The notes beneath the pieces are model-generated. The model was not told the origin of the DNA. It ran no database searches and saw nothing but the letters and a program-made list of their open reading frames with translations. DNA of 64,000 bases from Granulicella sp. WH15 (GTDB taxonomy: Bacteria > Acidobacteriota > Terriglobia > Terriglobales > Acidobacteriaceae): assembly GCF_009914315.1 (NCBI RefSeq), contig NZ_CP042596.1:4154001-4218000 (forward strand), in the 5' to 3' direction. Position 1 is the stretch's first letter, and each line of letters starts with the position of its first letter. Below, in pieces: positions 17,976 to 27,137 of this stretch. The position numbers were made by a program, and so were the translations under genes.

Positions 17976-19898
17976 ATGTCGAAAGTTCTTCCCGCCCTCT
18001 TTGCGTCCGTGCTCTTCAGCGTCACGGCGCTGGCCCAGAACCAAACGCCCATCCAGATCACAGCCGACCTGACCGAGGGCGCGCGCCACCTCTACCACGC
18101 CGAGATCGACCTCCCCGTACAGGCCGGTCCCGCGACCTTCACCACCCCGGTCTGGATCCCCGGCAACCACGCGCCGAACGGCCCGCTGCCGGAGATCACC
18201 GGCGTGGTCTTCACGGCCAACGGCCAGCGCCTCGCCTGGCGCCGCGACGACGTAAAGCTCTCCGAGTTCCACGTCGTCATCCCCAAGGGCGTCACCACCC
18301 TGCACGCCCACCTCGACTGCATCATGACCGGCCGCGTCACCAGCAAGATGGCCGTGCTCGAGTGGGAGCAGCTCATGCTCTACCCGGCCAACATCCCGGT
18401 CAAGAACATCGCCATTCAGCCGTCGGTCACCGTGCCCGCGGGCTGGGGCACCGGCACCGCGCTGACGCCGATCGGCACCGTCCCCACGCCGCCCGTCACC
18501 GGCATCGATGAAGCCGCGCACGTGCCCCCCGCCGACGCCGTGACCACCAAGTACGCCGTCACCAACGTCGAGCAGCTCGAAGACTCGCCCGTCCTGACCG
18601 GGCGCTACTTCCACGAGTTCCCCCTGGCACCCGAGATCTCGCCCAAGCACTTCCTCGACGTCGCCGCCGACGAGCCCGAGGACGCGCAGATGCGGCCCGA
18701 GGTGCTGGCCGAGGTGGCCAACCTCGTCCGCGAGGCCGACGCCGACTACGCCTCGCACCACTACAACGCCTACCACTTCATCCTGACACTCTCCGACCTC
18801 GCAGGCGGCGAAGGTCTGGAGCACGGCCAGTCGTCCGACAACGGCGTCAACGAGAAATCTTTCTCCGATGACGCCCACCAGCTCGGCGATGCAGACCTGC
18901 TCGCGCACGAGTTCACGCACTCCTGGAACGGCAAGTATCGCCGCCCCGCGCGGCTCTACCAGCCCGACTTCGCCACGCCGCAGCAGGGCGATCTGCTCTG
19001 GGTCTACGAGGGCATGACGCAGTACCTGGGCAACGTGCTGGCCGCGCGCGCCGGGCTTAAAAACGCCGAGCAGTACCGCGACCTGCTGGCCCTCTCCGCC
19101 GCGCAGCTCGACAACAAGCCGGGCCGCGAGTGGCGCACCACAGAGGACACCGGCGTCGCGGGCAGCCTCATCCGCGGCGGCTACCAGTACTGGGTCAACT
19201 GGCGGCGCGGGCAGGACTACTACCAGGAGGGCGAGCTGCTCTGGCTCGACGCCGATACCCTCATCCGCAAGCTGACCGACGATAAGAAGTCGCTGAACGA
19301 CTTCGAGAAGATTTTCCTCGGCAAGGGCGGCAACACCGGGCCGCTGATCGTCGGCTATGAGCTGCCGGAGATCGCCGACGACCTGAACCAGGTAGTGAAG
19401 TACGACTGGCTCACCTTCCTCAAGGATCGGATCAACAACATCAACCCCAGGGCCGACCTCGCGGGCATCGAGCAGGGCGGCTACAAGCTGGTCTACCTCG
19501 ACCACCCCAGCAAGGGCGAGAAGACGCTGGCCGCGGCCAACAGCCGGCGCGGCGCGGGCATCAACGTCTGGTACTCGCTCGGCCTGCGCGTGACGCCGGA
19601 CGGACAGCTCGGCGACATCCGCTGGAGCGGCCCCGCCGACAAGGCCAAGCTCTCGCCGGGAGAGAAGATCATCGCGGTCAATGGCCGCATCTTCTCGGGT
19701 GAGCAGCTTCACGCCGCCATCGTAAAAGCCAAGACGGACGCAGCTCCGATCCACCTGATCGTCCAGCAGGAGTCGAGTGTGTTCTCAGTCGATATCGACT
19801 ATCACGACGGCGAGCGTTATCCCTCGCTGGTTCGGGTCGACGGCACGCCGGACTATCTCGACGAGATCACCAAGCCCCTGACCACACCCAAAAAGTAA
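17976..19898 (+). CDS. M61-family metallopeptidase with C-terminal PDZ domain
   Basis: Secreted or periplasmic zinc aminopeptidase of the glycyl-aminopeptidase family, 640 residues. A signal peptide covers about 1-21 (VLFSVTALAQ). The N-terminal beta domain is followed by the catalytic domain with LLAHEFTHSWNGK: zinc histidines H311 and H315, catalytic E312, and the third ligand E345 in WVYEGMTQYLG. A PDZ domain lies near 530-600 (GLRVTPDGQLGDIRWSGPAD, LSPGEKIIAVNGR). This domain order and length are normal for M61 proteins. GAGGG lies before the ATG. It heads a run of three secreted proteins on one strand, but an 18-bp terminator stem follows it, so it is probably its own unit. Confidence 0.9.
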   Translation: MSKVLPALFASVLFSVTALAQNQTPIQITADLTEGARHLYHAEIDLPVQAGPATFTTPVWIPGNHAPNGPLPEITGVVFTANGQRLAWRRDDVKLSEFHVVIPKGVTTLHAHLDCIMTGRVTSKMAVLEWEQLMLYPANIPVKNIAIQPSVTVPAGWGTGTALTPIGTVPTPPVTGIDEAAHVPPADAVTTKYAVTNVEQLEDSPVLTGRYFHEFPLAPEISPKHFLDVAADEPEDAQMRPEVLAEVANLVREADADYASHHYNAYHFILTLSDLAGGEGLEHGQSSDNGVNEKSFSDDAHQLGDADLLAHEFTHSWNGKYRRPARLYQPDFATPQQGDLLWVYEGMTQYLGNVLAARAGLKNAEQYRDLLALSAAQLDNKPGREWRTTEDTGVAGSLIRGGYQYWVNWRRGQDYYQEGELLWLDADTLIRKLTDDKKSLNDFEKIFLGKGGNTGPLIVGYELPEIADDLNQVVKYDWLTFLKDRINNINPRADLAGIEQGGYKLVYLDHPSKGEKTLAAANSRRGAGINVWYSLGLRVTPDGQLGDIRWSGPADKAKLSPGEKIIAVNGRIFSGEQLHAAIVKAKTDAAPIHLIVQQESSVFSVDIDYHDGERYPSLVRVDGTPDYLDEITKPLTTPKK

Positions 19899-19912
19899 CT
19901 CTCACCGTTGCA

Positions 19913-19954
19913 AATAGGAAAGGCGTGAAGCCATCGCTTCACGCCTTTCCTATT
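19913..19954 (+). terminator. Strong hairpin terminator behind the M61 peptidase gene
   Basis: An 18-bp perfect stem (AATAGGAAAGGCGTGAAG and its complement) with a 6-nt loop, starting 15 bp after the stop codon. It is unrelated to the modular repeats and has no long T tract, but the stem is very stable. Confidence 0.8.
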
Positions 19955-20009
19955 GCACCAAACCGTATCGGCACTTACTCTCGAACCAATCCCACCCGAG
20001 GTTGAACTC

Positions 20010-21101
20010 ATGCTGAAGCGTGCCGCCCATCTTCTATTGTTGACTACATCTCTGTTCGGCGCAGCCGCATCAGCCCAAACCAAGCCAACAGCATGGCCTA
20101 CCGCCGACCACGTCACCCTCCTGCCGAACTTCCGCTTCGGCACCGGCGAGACGCTGCCTCAGCTCAAGCTCCACTACCTCACGCTGGGCACACCGCACCG
20201 CAACGCCGCGGGCCACACCGACAACGCCGTCCTGCTGCTGCACGGCACCGGCGGCAGCGCCACCTCCCTGCTGAACCCTGTATTCTCGAACATCCTCTTC
20301 GGCCCCGGCCAGCCGCTCGACATCGCCAAATACTTCCTCATCCTGCCCGACGACATCGGCCACGGCCAAAGCTCCAAGCCCTCCGACGGCCTGCACGCGC
20401 ACTTCCCCGCCTACGACTACGACGACATGGTGCGCAGCCAGCGGATGATGCTCGATGACCTAAAGGTCGATCACCTGCGCCTGATCCTCGGCACCTCGAT
20501 GGGCTGTATGCAGACCTTCGTCTGGGGCGAGACCTACCCCGGCTTCTCCGACGCGCTCGCGCCCTTCGCCTGCCAGGCGGTGGAGCTGGCGGGCCGCAAC
20601 CGCATGACGCGCTACATGGCCATCGAGGCCATCCGGCAAGACCCGGCGTGGATGGGCGGCGAGTACAAGACCCAGCCCGTGCAAGGGCTCCGCACTGCCA
20701 ACGAGATGCTGCTCATCATGGGCTCGAGCGCGTTGCAGATGCAGGAGCACGAAGGCACCCGTGCGCTGGCCGAAAAGTGGGTCGACGACTACCTGAAGCG
20801 CACCATGGCCTCGACCGACGCCAACAACCTGCTCTTCTACATGAACGCCAGCCGCAACTACGATCCCAGCAAGAACCTCGAGCGCATCACGGTGCCGCTG
20901 CTCTGGATCAACTCGGCCGACGACTTCATCAACCCACCCGAGCTGGGCCTGGCGGACAAGATGGTGAAGCGTATGCCGCAGGCCCGCTTCATACTGCTGC
21001 CTATCACCGACGCCACACGGGGCCACGGCACCCACACCCAGGCCGCCATCTGGAAGGACTACCTGATCGAGCTGATGCAGCGCTCGGAACCCAAACCTTA
21101 A
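20010..21101 (+). CDS. Secreted alpha/beta-hydrolase, homoserine-acetyltransferase-like
   Basis: A 363-residue alpha/beta-fold protein with a signal peptide (LLLLTTSLFGAAASAQ). The fold resembles MetX-type acyltransferases: LHYLTLGTPH, VLLLHGTGGSA, the nucleophile elbow LILGTSMGCMQTFVW (S163), the acid in WINSADDFINP (D304/D305) and the histidine in ATRGHGTHTQ (H339 or H342). Because it is exported and no methionine gene is near, a hydrolase role is more likely than homoserine acetylation. The start is the ATG preceded by GAGG that begins the signal peptide; an upstream in-frame ATG lies inside the terminator hairpin of the preceding gene and is unlikely. It sits 40 bp before the HExxH-TPR gene. 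Confidence 0.83.
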   Translation: MLKRAAHLLLLTTSLFGAAASAQTKPTAWPTADHVTLLPNFRFGTGETLPQLKLHYLTLGTPHRNAAGHTDNAVLLLHGTGGSATSLLNPVFSNILFGPGQPLDIAKYFLILPDDIGHGQSSKPSDGLHAHFPAYDYDDMVRSQRMMLDDLKVDHLRLILGTSMGCMQTFVWGETYPGFSDALAPFACQAVELAGRNRMTRYMAIEAIRQDPAWMGGEYKTQPVQGLRTANEMLLIMGSSALQMQEHEGTRALAEKWVDDYLKRTMASTDANNLLFYMNASRNYDPSKNLERITVPLLWINSADDFINPPELGLADKMVKRMPQARFILLPITDATRGHGTHTQAAIWKDYLIELMQRSEPKP

Positions 21102-21141
21102 CTTCCCCAACGATTTCTCTTCGCTTACTCTCAAAAGAATC

Positions 21142-23007
21142 ATGCTGAAACATTTTGTCGGCCTCCTCCTTGTGCTGTCGGCCGTTACTGCCTCCGCGGA
21201 CTCCGCTCCTCACTGGATCGAAGTCAAGAGCCCTCACTTCACCGTCCTCACCAACTCCAGCGAGAAGGACGGCCGCCGCATCGCATCGCAGTTCGAGCGG
21301 ATGCGCGCCGTCTTCCACATCCTGATGCCCACGGCCAGCGACGACATCGGCTCTCCCATCATGGTCATCGCCCTGAAGGACAAAAAGAGCTTCCGCACGC
21401 TCGAGCCCGAGGCCTATCTGGCGAAGAACCAACTCGACCTCGCCGGCCTCTTCCTGCGCTCACAGGACAAGAACTACATCCTGCTGCGGCTGGACGCCGA
21501 GGGCGAACACCCCTTCGCCACCGTATATCACGAGTACACCCACTACATGCTCCGCAAAGCCGAAACGTGGCTTCCGCTCTGGCTCAATGAAGGTCTGGCC
21601 GAGTTCTACCAGAACGCCCGTTTGCAGGAGAAAGACGTGCGTCTCGGCGAGCCCAGCCCCAACGACATCCTTTATCTTCGGCAGAACCGCCTGCTGCCGC
21701 TCACCACGCTGCTGCAGGTGGATCACAACTCGCCGTACTACCACGACGAGCAGAAAGGCTCCGTCTTCTACTCCGAGTCCTGGGCTCTGACGCACTACCT
21801 GGAGATCACAGACTTTCAAAACAAGACCAGCCGTCTGCAGGACTACGCGCAGTTCTTACTGAAGCACGAGGACCCCGTCACTGCGGCCCAGCACGCCTTC
21901 GGAGACCTGAAGAAGCTGCAACAGGCGCTCGACTTCTACGTTCAGCAGTCCAACTTCCAGGAGTTCCAGTTGCTTGCTCCGGTGCCCTTCAATGAGGCGA
22001 CCTTCGTGGTGCATCCCGTCTCTGAGTCACAGGCCAATGCCGTGCGCGCCGGGGTTCTGCTGGATGTGCAGCGCACCAAGGATGCAGAGGCGCTGCTCGC
22101 GACCGTCCTGCAAGCCGAACCGAACAACGCGCTCGCCCACGAGACAATGGGCGCGCTGAAGCTGCGCGACCACGACATTCCCGCCGCAAAGAAGTGGTAC
22201 AGCGAGGCCGTCCAGCTCGACTCCCAGAGCTACCTCGCACACTTCTACTTCGCCGCCATGAGTCTGCAAGACGGCGAGCGAGACCACGACGACGCCATCG
22301 AGCAGAGCCTCCGTGCCTCCATCCGGCTGAACCCGAAGTTTGCCCCGGCCTACGATGCCCTGGCCCAGTTCTACGCATCCCGCCACGAGAAGCTGACCGA
22401 GGCTCACACCCTCAGCCTGATGGCCGTCCAGCTCGAACCGGAGAACCTCTCCTATCGTCTCGATAGCGCGAACGTCCTGATGGAAGACCAGCAGTTTACC
22501 TCTGCCCTGCAGGTTCTCGACGCCAGCCGTAAGCTGGCCAAGAGCATAGAGGAGACCGGCTTGCTGGAGCGCCGGATCGCGGAGATCGAGAGCTACCAAG
22601 CCACGACGAAACATGCTGCTCCCGCGCCTTCCACAGGTGACAAAACCGTTGGCACGGTCACCTCGATCACCGTCGTGGACAACCGGACCACGCAGCCGTC
22701 CACACAAGCTCCCGCCTTCCCCACCGGAGCCCCGACCGGCCCGCACCATACCGTCTCGGGCGTCATCCGGCAGGTCAGGTGCATCTACCCCACTGTACTC
22801 ACGCTTACGCTCGACCGCCCCGGCAAGCCCATCTCGCTCTACACCAACAACTACTTCAAGCTCACCTTCACCACCGCGAACTTCAACCCCACCAAGGACC
22901 TGCTGCCCTGCACCGGCATCGAGGGCCTCAAGGGCAAAATCGAGTACGGCGAGGTCACTGACCCCAGAGTCGCAGGCCAGATGCTCTCCGTGGAGCTGAG
23001 TAAATAG
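21142..23007 (+). CDS. Secreted HExxH metallopeptidase-like protein with TPR repeats
   Basis: 621 residues with a signal peptide (LLLVLSAVTASA). The first half has a peptidase-MA-like (gluzincin) pattern: TVYHEYTHYMLRK gives H130, E131, H134, and LWLNEGLAEFY gives E150 as third zinc ligand. The middle (about 290-480) holds tetratricopeptide-like helices, for example LLATVLQAEPNNALAHETMG followed by WYSEAVQLDSQSYLAHFYFA. The last ~130 residues form a beta-rich tail after a Pro/Thr-rich linker. Such peptidase-TPR fusions are frequent in Acidobacteriota, with unknown substrates. It follows the alpha/beta-hydrolase closely, so the two may form one transcript and act together outside the cell. Confidence 0.8.
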   Translation: MLKHFVGLLLVLSAVTASADSAPHWIEVKSPHFTVLTNSSEKDGRRIASQFERMRAVFHILMPTASDDIGSPIMVIALKDKKSFRTLEPEAYLAKNQLDLAGLFLRSQDKNYILLRLDAEGEHPFATVYHEYTHYMLRKAETWLPLWLNEGLAEFYQNARLQEKDVRLGEPSPNDILYLRQNRLLPLTTLLQVDHNSPYYHDEQKGSVFYSESWALTHYLEITDFQNKTSRLQDYAQFLLKHEDPVTAAQHAFGDLKKLQQALDFYVQQSNFQEFQLLAPVPFNEATFVVHPVSESQANAVRAGVLLDVQRTKDAEALLATVLQAEPNNALAHETMGALKLRDHDIPAAKKWYSEAVQLDSQSYLAHFYFAAMSLQDGERDHDDAIEQSLRASIRLNPKFAPAYDALAQFYASRHEKLTEAHTLSLMAVQLEPENLSYRLDSANVLMEDQQFTSALQVLDASRKLAKSIEETGLLERRIAEIESYQATTKHAAPAPSTGDKTVGTVTSITVVDNRTTQPSTQAPAFPTGAPTGPHHTVSGVIRQVRCIYPTVLTLTLDRPGKPISLYTNNYFKLTFTTANFNPTKDLLPCTGIEGLKGKIEYGEVTDPRVAGQMLSVELSK

Positions 23008-23041
23008 GGAGAACGGGCAACAGGGTATCATTAAGAAAGTT

Positions 23042-24169
23042 ATGTCCGCGCCCGAAACCATCGCCGTCGCCATGTCCGGAGGAGTCGACTCCTCCGCCGT
23101 CGCGGCGTTGCTGCGCACGCAGGGCCACCCCCTCGTCGGCCTGACGCTTCAGCTCTGGAACCAGCGCCGCCTCGCCGGGCACGAGGGGATGCCTGAGTCC
23201 GTCCAGGGCCGCTGCTGCTCCATCGACGACGTCTACGACGCGCGGCGCGTGGCTGAGCAGCTCGGAATCCCGTACTACCTCGTCAACCAGCAAGCCCGCT
23301 TCGAGGCAGATGTCGTCAAGCCCTTCGTCAGCGAGTACCTGGCCGGGCGCACGCCCATCCCCTGCACGCTCTGCAACAACCACCTCAAGTTCGACCAGCT
23401 CCTGCTGACCGCGCAGCAGATCGGCGCGGACCGCATCGCCACCGGCCACTACGCGCGCAACCACTTCGACGAGGCCCGCGGCCGCTGGATTCTCTCGCGC
23501 CCCGCCGACCACGCCAAGGACCAGACCTACTTCCTCTTCGGCCTGACCCAGCACCAGCTCGCCCACACGCTCTTTCCACTGGGCGAGATGCAGAAACCCG
23601 CCGTGCGCGTGATGGCCTCGGAGGCCGGGCTGGACGTCGCGGCCAAGCCCGACTCGCAGGAGATCTGCTTCATCCCCGGCGGCGACTACCAGACCTTCCT
23701 GCGCGCCTACCTCGACGAGCAGGGCGAGGAGATGCCCGACAGCTCGGGCGAGCTGGTCAGCACCAGCGGCGAGGTGATCGGCCGCCACGGCGGCATCCAC
23801 AGCTTCACGGTCGGCCAGCGCAAGGGCCTCGGCCTGACCAGCGCGAACCCGCTCTACGTGCTGAATATCCACCCCGACTCGCACCAGGTGACGGTGGGGA
23901 CGGACGAGGAGCTGATGTCGCGGGAGCTGCGCGCCGACCGGCTGAACTGGATCTCGATCCCCGAGCTGACGGAGCCGATCCGCGTGCTGGCCAAGATTCG
24001 GCATCGCCATGTGCCGCAGCCCGCGACCCTGATGCCCGGCCCGCTTGGAGCCGACGGCCAGCCCACCGCACAGGCCATCTTTGACGAGCCGCAGCGCGCG
24101 ATTACGCCGGGACAGGCCGCGATCTTCTACCAGGAAGATGAAGTCGTCGGCGGCGGCTGGATCATCTAG
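23042..24169 (+). CDS. mnmA: tRNA-specific 2-thiouridylase MnmA
   Basis: Introduces the sulfur of 2-thiouridine at position 34 of Lys, Glu and Gln tRNAs, using ATP and a sulfur relay. The 375-residue protein has the PP-loop AVAMSGGVDSSAVAALL, the first catalytic cysteine in PCTLCNNHLKF (C111, aligned with E. coli C102), the ATP/tRNA segment KDQTYFLFGLTQHQL and the second cysteine in PDSQEICFIPGGDY (C209). The C-terminal beta-barrel follows (GQRKGLGLTSANPLYVLNI). It lies 34 bp behind the peptidase-TPR gene and may be read through from it. The transcript runs into a large inverted repeat that faces the next, convergent gene. Confidence 0.95.
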   Translation: MSAPETIAVAMSGGVDSSAVAALLRTQGHPLVGLTLQLWNQRRLAGHEGMPESVQGRCCSIDDVYDARRVAEQLGIPYYLVNQQARFEADVVKPFVSEYLAGRTPIPCTLCNNHLKFDQLLLTAQQIGADRIATGHYARNHFDEARGRWILSRPADHAKDQTYFLFGLTQHQLAHTLFPLGEMQKPAVRVMASEAGLDVAAKPDSQEICFIPGGDYQTFLRAYLDEQGEEMPDSSGELVSTSGEVIGRHGGIHSFTVGQRKGLGLTSANPLYVLNIHPDSHQVTVGTDEELMSRELRADRLNWISIPELTEPIRVLAKIRHRHVPQPATLMPGPLGADGQPTAQAIFDEPQRAITPGQAAIFYQEDEVVGGGWII

Positions 24170-24179
24170 CAAGCTCTTT

Positions 24180-24371
24180 CACGCGAAGCGTCGAGAACCG
24201 CACGAAGTGCCGCCCGCCCGGCGTCAGGGCGTTGTTGCTTGTTCTTTTGGTTGTCATTCAGGAGCGAAGCGGAGGAATCTGCTTCTGCTTTTGTCTTTGT
24301 TGAGAGACAACGACAAGTGCGCCCTGACGCCGGGCAGGCGGCACTTCGTGCGGTACTGGACGCTTCGCGTG
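24180..24371. repeat. Composite repeat: inverted GC modules flanking a type-B fragment
   Basis: Two 52-nt copies of the GC module, at 24180-24231 and 24320-24371, face each other with 49 of 52 positions complementary. Between them is the left part of the type-B repeat (GGTTGTCATTCAGGAGCGAA and following) without its right part. It lies between two convergent genes and could fold into a long cruciform that ends both transcripts. Confidence 0.85.
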
Positions 24372-24381
24372 AAAAGCCTTT

Positions 24382-25098
24382 TTACACCTTCGGCTCGTGG
24401 TGATCCGCAACCACCGGCGCAAACTCCACGTCACGCATATCGGTGACAGGAGCCGTGGTCTCCACCCGAACAGCCCGCGACGAAGCCACGCCCGAGCGCA
24501 GATGCTGCATCCGGCCGATCAACGTATCCAGCCCAGCCCTCAAGCCGCTCACCAGCCCCGCAACCTCCCGCACAGGCCCGCGAATCCCGTGGTGAATCGT
24601 CCCCGCAATCTCCGCCGTGGCGTTCAGTACGCTGGTTACCATGCCGTCCACGCGAGCCACCTGCGCCCGTGTCTTCACATTCGCATCGCGCAGGGTCTCG
24701 TTAGCATCGCGCAACGTGACATTCGCGCTGGCCAGCGTCGGCTCGAACTCGTCCACCTTGTCCCGCATCACGGTCGAGATGTGGTGCGCGTTCTCGGTAA
24801 TCTCCTTGAACTTCGGAGCCAGCTCCTCCAGCATCCCCTGCGATTTCTCGAGCACCGGCAGCGCCTTCGTCCGCACCTCTTCGAAGATGGCCGTGATCCG
24901 CGTCCGCGTCCGGGCCGCGCCCACCGCCATCAGGATGAAGGCAAGCGCCTGCGCCGAGAGCGCCAGCGCCGCGATCCCGACGAACAGCATCAGCAGCCTG
25001 GAGTTGCCGGAGTTGATCGAATCTGCCTGCCAAAGGGCTAGCGCACCGGACACGCGGGGCGCATGGAGCGCGGGATAAAGCACACCTGAAAGATTCAT
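24382..25098 (-). CDS. Membrane-anchored coiled-coil protein of unknown function
   Basis: 238 residues. One membrane helix lies near residues 36-62 (LLMLFVGIAALALSAQALAF) and a long helical region follows, with repeated units LASANVTLRDANETLRDANV that suggest a coiled coil. The layout resembles DUF948-type or methyl-accepting-like anchors but without a signalling domain. I choose the second ATG because AGGAG stands 9 nt before it; the ATG three codons earlier touches AGGAG directly. The YtxH-domain gene lies 143 bp upstream on the same strand. Both are small membrane/helical envelope proteins and might be co-regulated. No function can be assigned. Confidence 0.7.
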   Translation of the reverse strand: MNLSGVLYPALHAPRVSGALALWQADSINSGNSRLLMLFVGIAALALSAQALAFILMAVGAARTRTRITAIFEEVRTKALPVLEKSQGMLEELAPKFKEITENAHHISTVMRDKVDEFEPTLASANVTLRDANETLRDANVKTRAQVARVDGMVTSVLNATAEIAGTIHHGIRGPVREVAGLVSGLRAGLDTLIGRMQHLRSGVASSRAVRVETTAPVTDMRDVEFAPVVADHHEPKV

Positions 25099-25241
25099 CG
25101 CTGCCATCTCCTGTCATGGACCAGCCTACTCGCACTAAGCCGCGAAGACACACAAAAGAAACACACAAAAAGGGCGAACCCAGCGGCCGCCCCCTTCGTG
25201 TCCTATCTTGGAACCCTGCCGAGCACTTCTACCCCTGCAAG

Positions 25242-25628
25242 CTACGCAGGCGTCTCCGACGTCTTGGCCACGTAAGCTTCCTTACCGGCGTCGATCGCAG
25301 CCTGCACGGCCTCCTGCTGCCCCTGCACCAGCCCCTTGCCCTTTTCGACGTACTGGCTCCACTGGGTGCGGCCCTTCTCGTAGTACTCCTTGCCGCGGTC
25401 GACGTACTCCGCAGCAGCCTGCCTGCCCTGCTCGGCATAGGCATTAGCCTTCTCGACGCCCTGCTGTGCGAGCACCGCCGCCCGCTCCTTGGCATCCAGC
25501 GCGCTGGCCACAATGTCCTCGCGCGTCTCCTTGCCCGACTTCGGCGCATACAGGACGCCTACCAGCGCGCCCAATCCCAGACCTGCCAGAAACCAACCGA
25601 GTCCGCTCGAACCGTTGTTATCACTCAT
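25242..25628 (-). CDS. YtxH domain-containing protein
   Basis: 128 residues with an N-terminal hydrophobic, glycine-rich segment (LGWFLAGLGLGALVGVLYAP) directly followed by KSGKETREDI, the signature of the YtxH family. The remainder is a charged amphipathic helix with repeated Ala/Glu/Gln units (VEKANAYAEQGRQAAAEYVD). Such proteins are found near stress genes and are thought to sit at the membrane, but the molecular role is unknown. AGGAGAG precedes the ATG. It lies upstream of the coiled-coil membrane protein and divergent from the BON lipoprotein. Confidence 0.8.
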   Translation of the reverse strand: MSDNNGSSGLGWFLAGLGLGALVGVLYAPKSGKETREDIVASALDAKERAAVLAQQGVEKANAYAEQGRQAAAEYVDRGKEYYEKGRTQWSQYVEKGKGLVQGQQEAVQAAIDAGKEAYVAKTSETPA

Positions 25629-25975
25629 GCCACTCTCCTGTGGAACACATCATATCTGAAGGCGCTCAACCTGCCTGTATTGGACGCATCCCATTCGGTC
25701 CGGATGCTCCACTCTCGATCTGCCGCCGTAACAGCCCCACCCGGGCGATCCCGTCCGGCGAGCTTCTTGCCTATCCTGCACAGATGCCCGAACCATCCTG
25801 CCCTGTTGCCTGCGCAGGCGGAGGCCGCCTCGCCAGACCAGCCTAACCCAACCCCGTATCCGATATAGGAACATTCAGAATAAAGCTCTTTAAATCCACC
25901 CGGACGCAGTCGGCGGGCGTCTTATCATTATCAATTCAAGACTGCCACAAACCAGCAAGAACGAGAGGAACGCCG
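25629..25975. promoter_or_regulatory. Divergent intergenic region before the BON lipoprotein
   Basis: 347 bp without a supportable gene. The last 130 bp become A/T-rich (CTCTTTAAATCC, TTATCATTATCAATTCAAG) and probably contain the lipoprotein promoter; GAGAGGAA is its ribosome binding site. No repeat module is present. Confidence 0.4.
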
Positions 25976-27070
25976 ATGTTCAAACTTGAGAGACTTCTGG
26001 CCTCACCCGCGACCGCACTCCTGACGGGCGTGCTGGGCGCAACACTTCTGCTTGGCCTCGCAGGCTGCAAAGCCAAACCCGCCCCCGCCGACGATAACGC
26101 CCTCGCAGCCAGCGTGCAGAGCCAACTGGCCGCCGACACCTCGCTCGCCGGACTTCCCATCCAGTCCAGCGTGCAATCCGGCATCGCCATCCTGAGCGGC
26201 AGCGTCAACAATGACGCGCAGCGCCAGTTGGCAATACGCGATGCCTCCGCCGTGGCCGGAATCAAGACCGTGGTGAACAACCTGACGATACAGCCCGCCG
26301 CAGCCGCCGCGACTCCTCCCCCCGCGCCGGTGCCGGTGCCAGCCCCGAAGCCGGTCCCCGTCAAGCCCTCCGCCGCGGTGAAGACACCGGTTCGCCCAGC
26401 TCCGGAGCCAAAGCCGAGGCCCGCCCCCATCGAGCGCAGCGCGGCCATCCCGCCTCCACCGCCAGTTGCTCCAGTGGTGGCAGCTCCACCGCCGCCTCCG
26501 CCGCCCCAACCCACCTTCAAGAACGTGACGCTCACCGCCGGAACCACCATCCCCATCCGCATCACGCAAACACTGGATAGCGCGACCACCCAGCAGGGCG
26601 ACGCCTTCTCGGGCGTCGTCGCCTCCGACATCGTCGTCGACGGCATTGTCGCGATCCCGCAGGGCGCACCCGTCTCCGGCCGCGTCGACGCCGTGCAGGA
26701 GGCCGCGCACTTCAAGGGCAGCTCGCTGCTCACCGTGTCGCTCGCGAGCGTCCGGCGCATGTCCGTCTCGACCGAGCCCTACACCGTCGAGGGCAAGGGC
26801 CGCGGCAAGAACACCGCCACCAAAGCCGGAATCGGAGCCGTGGGCGGAGCGATCCTCGGCGGCATCTTCGGCGGCGGCAAGGGAGCCGCCATCGGCGCGG
26901 CGGCGGGCGGCGGCGTGGGCGCAGGCTCGAACGCCATCACGCGCGGCGAGCAGGTGCAGATCCCCTCGGAGTCGATCGTCCGCTTCCGCACCACCACGCC
27001 GCTCACGGTTCGGGTGCAGCTTGGCGGCGGCCACGATGACGGCGACCACCGCCGCAACCTTCCTGAGTAG
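25976..27070 (+). CDS. BON-domain lipoprotein with proline-rich linker and glycine-zipper tail
   Basis: 364 residues. A lipoprotein signal ends in LLLGLAGC, so the cysteine near residue 31 should be lipidated. A BON domain follows (about 40-105: SVQSQLAADTSLAGLPIQSS, AILSGSVNNDAQRQLAIRDA), then a ~75-residue Pro/Ala/Lys-rich linker able to span the periplasm. A beta domain starts near 185 (TLTAGTTIPIRITQTLDSAT), and a glycine-zipper stretch near 288-320 (GAVGGAILGGIFGGGKGAAI) could insert into a membrane. BON domains bind phospholipid or polymer surfaces. An envelope-maintenance role is likely; no specific partner is visible. The gene is monocistronic and ends in a strong hairpin. Confidence 0.8.
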   Translation: MFKLERLLASPATALLTGVLGATLLLGLAGCKAKPAPADDNALAASVQSQLAADTSLAGLPIQSSVQSGIAILSGSVNNDAQRQLAIRDASAVAGIKTVVNNLTIQPAAAAATPPPAPVPVPAPKPVPVKPSAAVKTPVRPAPEPKPRPAPIERSAAIPPPPPVAPVVAAPPPPPPPQPTFKNVTLTAGTTIPIRITQTLDSATTQQGDAFSGVVASDIVVDGIVAIPQGAPVSGRVDAVQEAAHFKGSSLLTVSLASVRRMSVSTEPYTVEGKGRGKNTATKAGIGAVGGAILGGIFGGGKGAAIGAAAGGGVGAGSNAITRGEQVQIPSESIVRFRTTTPLTVRVQLGGGHDDGDHRRNLPE

Positions 27071-27078
27071 CCTCGGAT

Positions 27079-27114
27079 TGAACCCCATGTCTCAAGCTCG
27101 AGACATGGGGTTCA
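27079..27114 (+). terminator. Hairpin terminator behind the BON lipoprotein gene
   Basis: A perfect 15-bp stem, TGAACCCCATGTCTC and its complement, with a 6-nt loop, starts 8 bp after the stop codon. No strong T tract follows, but the stem and position fit a terminator. Confidence 0.75.
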
Positions 27115-27137
27115 CATTGCTTCTGTAAAAGAAGAAA

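Noticed and set aside
17949..19754. A 601-residue open frame opposite the M61 peptidase
   Set aside because: Antisense of a well-supported gene with HEFTH and PDZ motifs; no recognisable domain on this strand.
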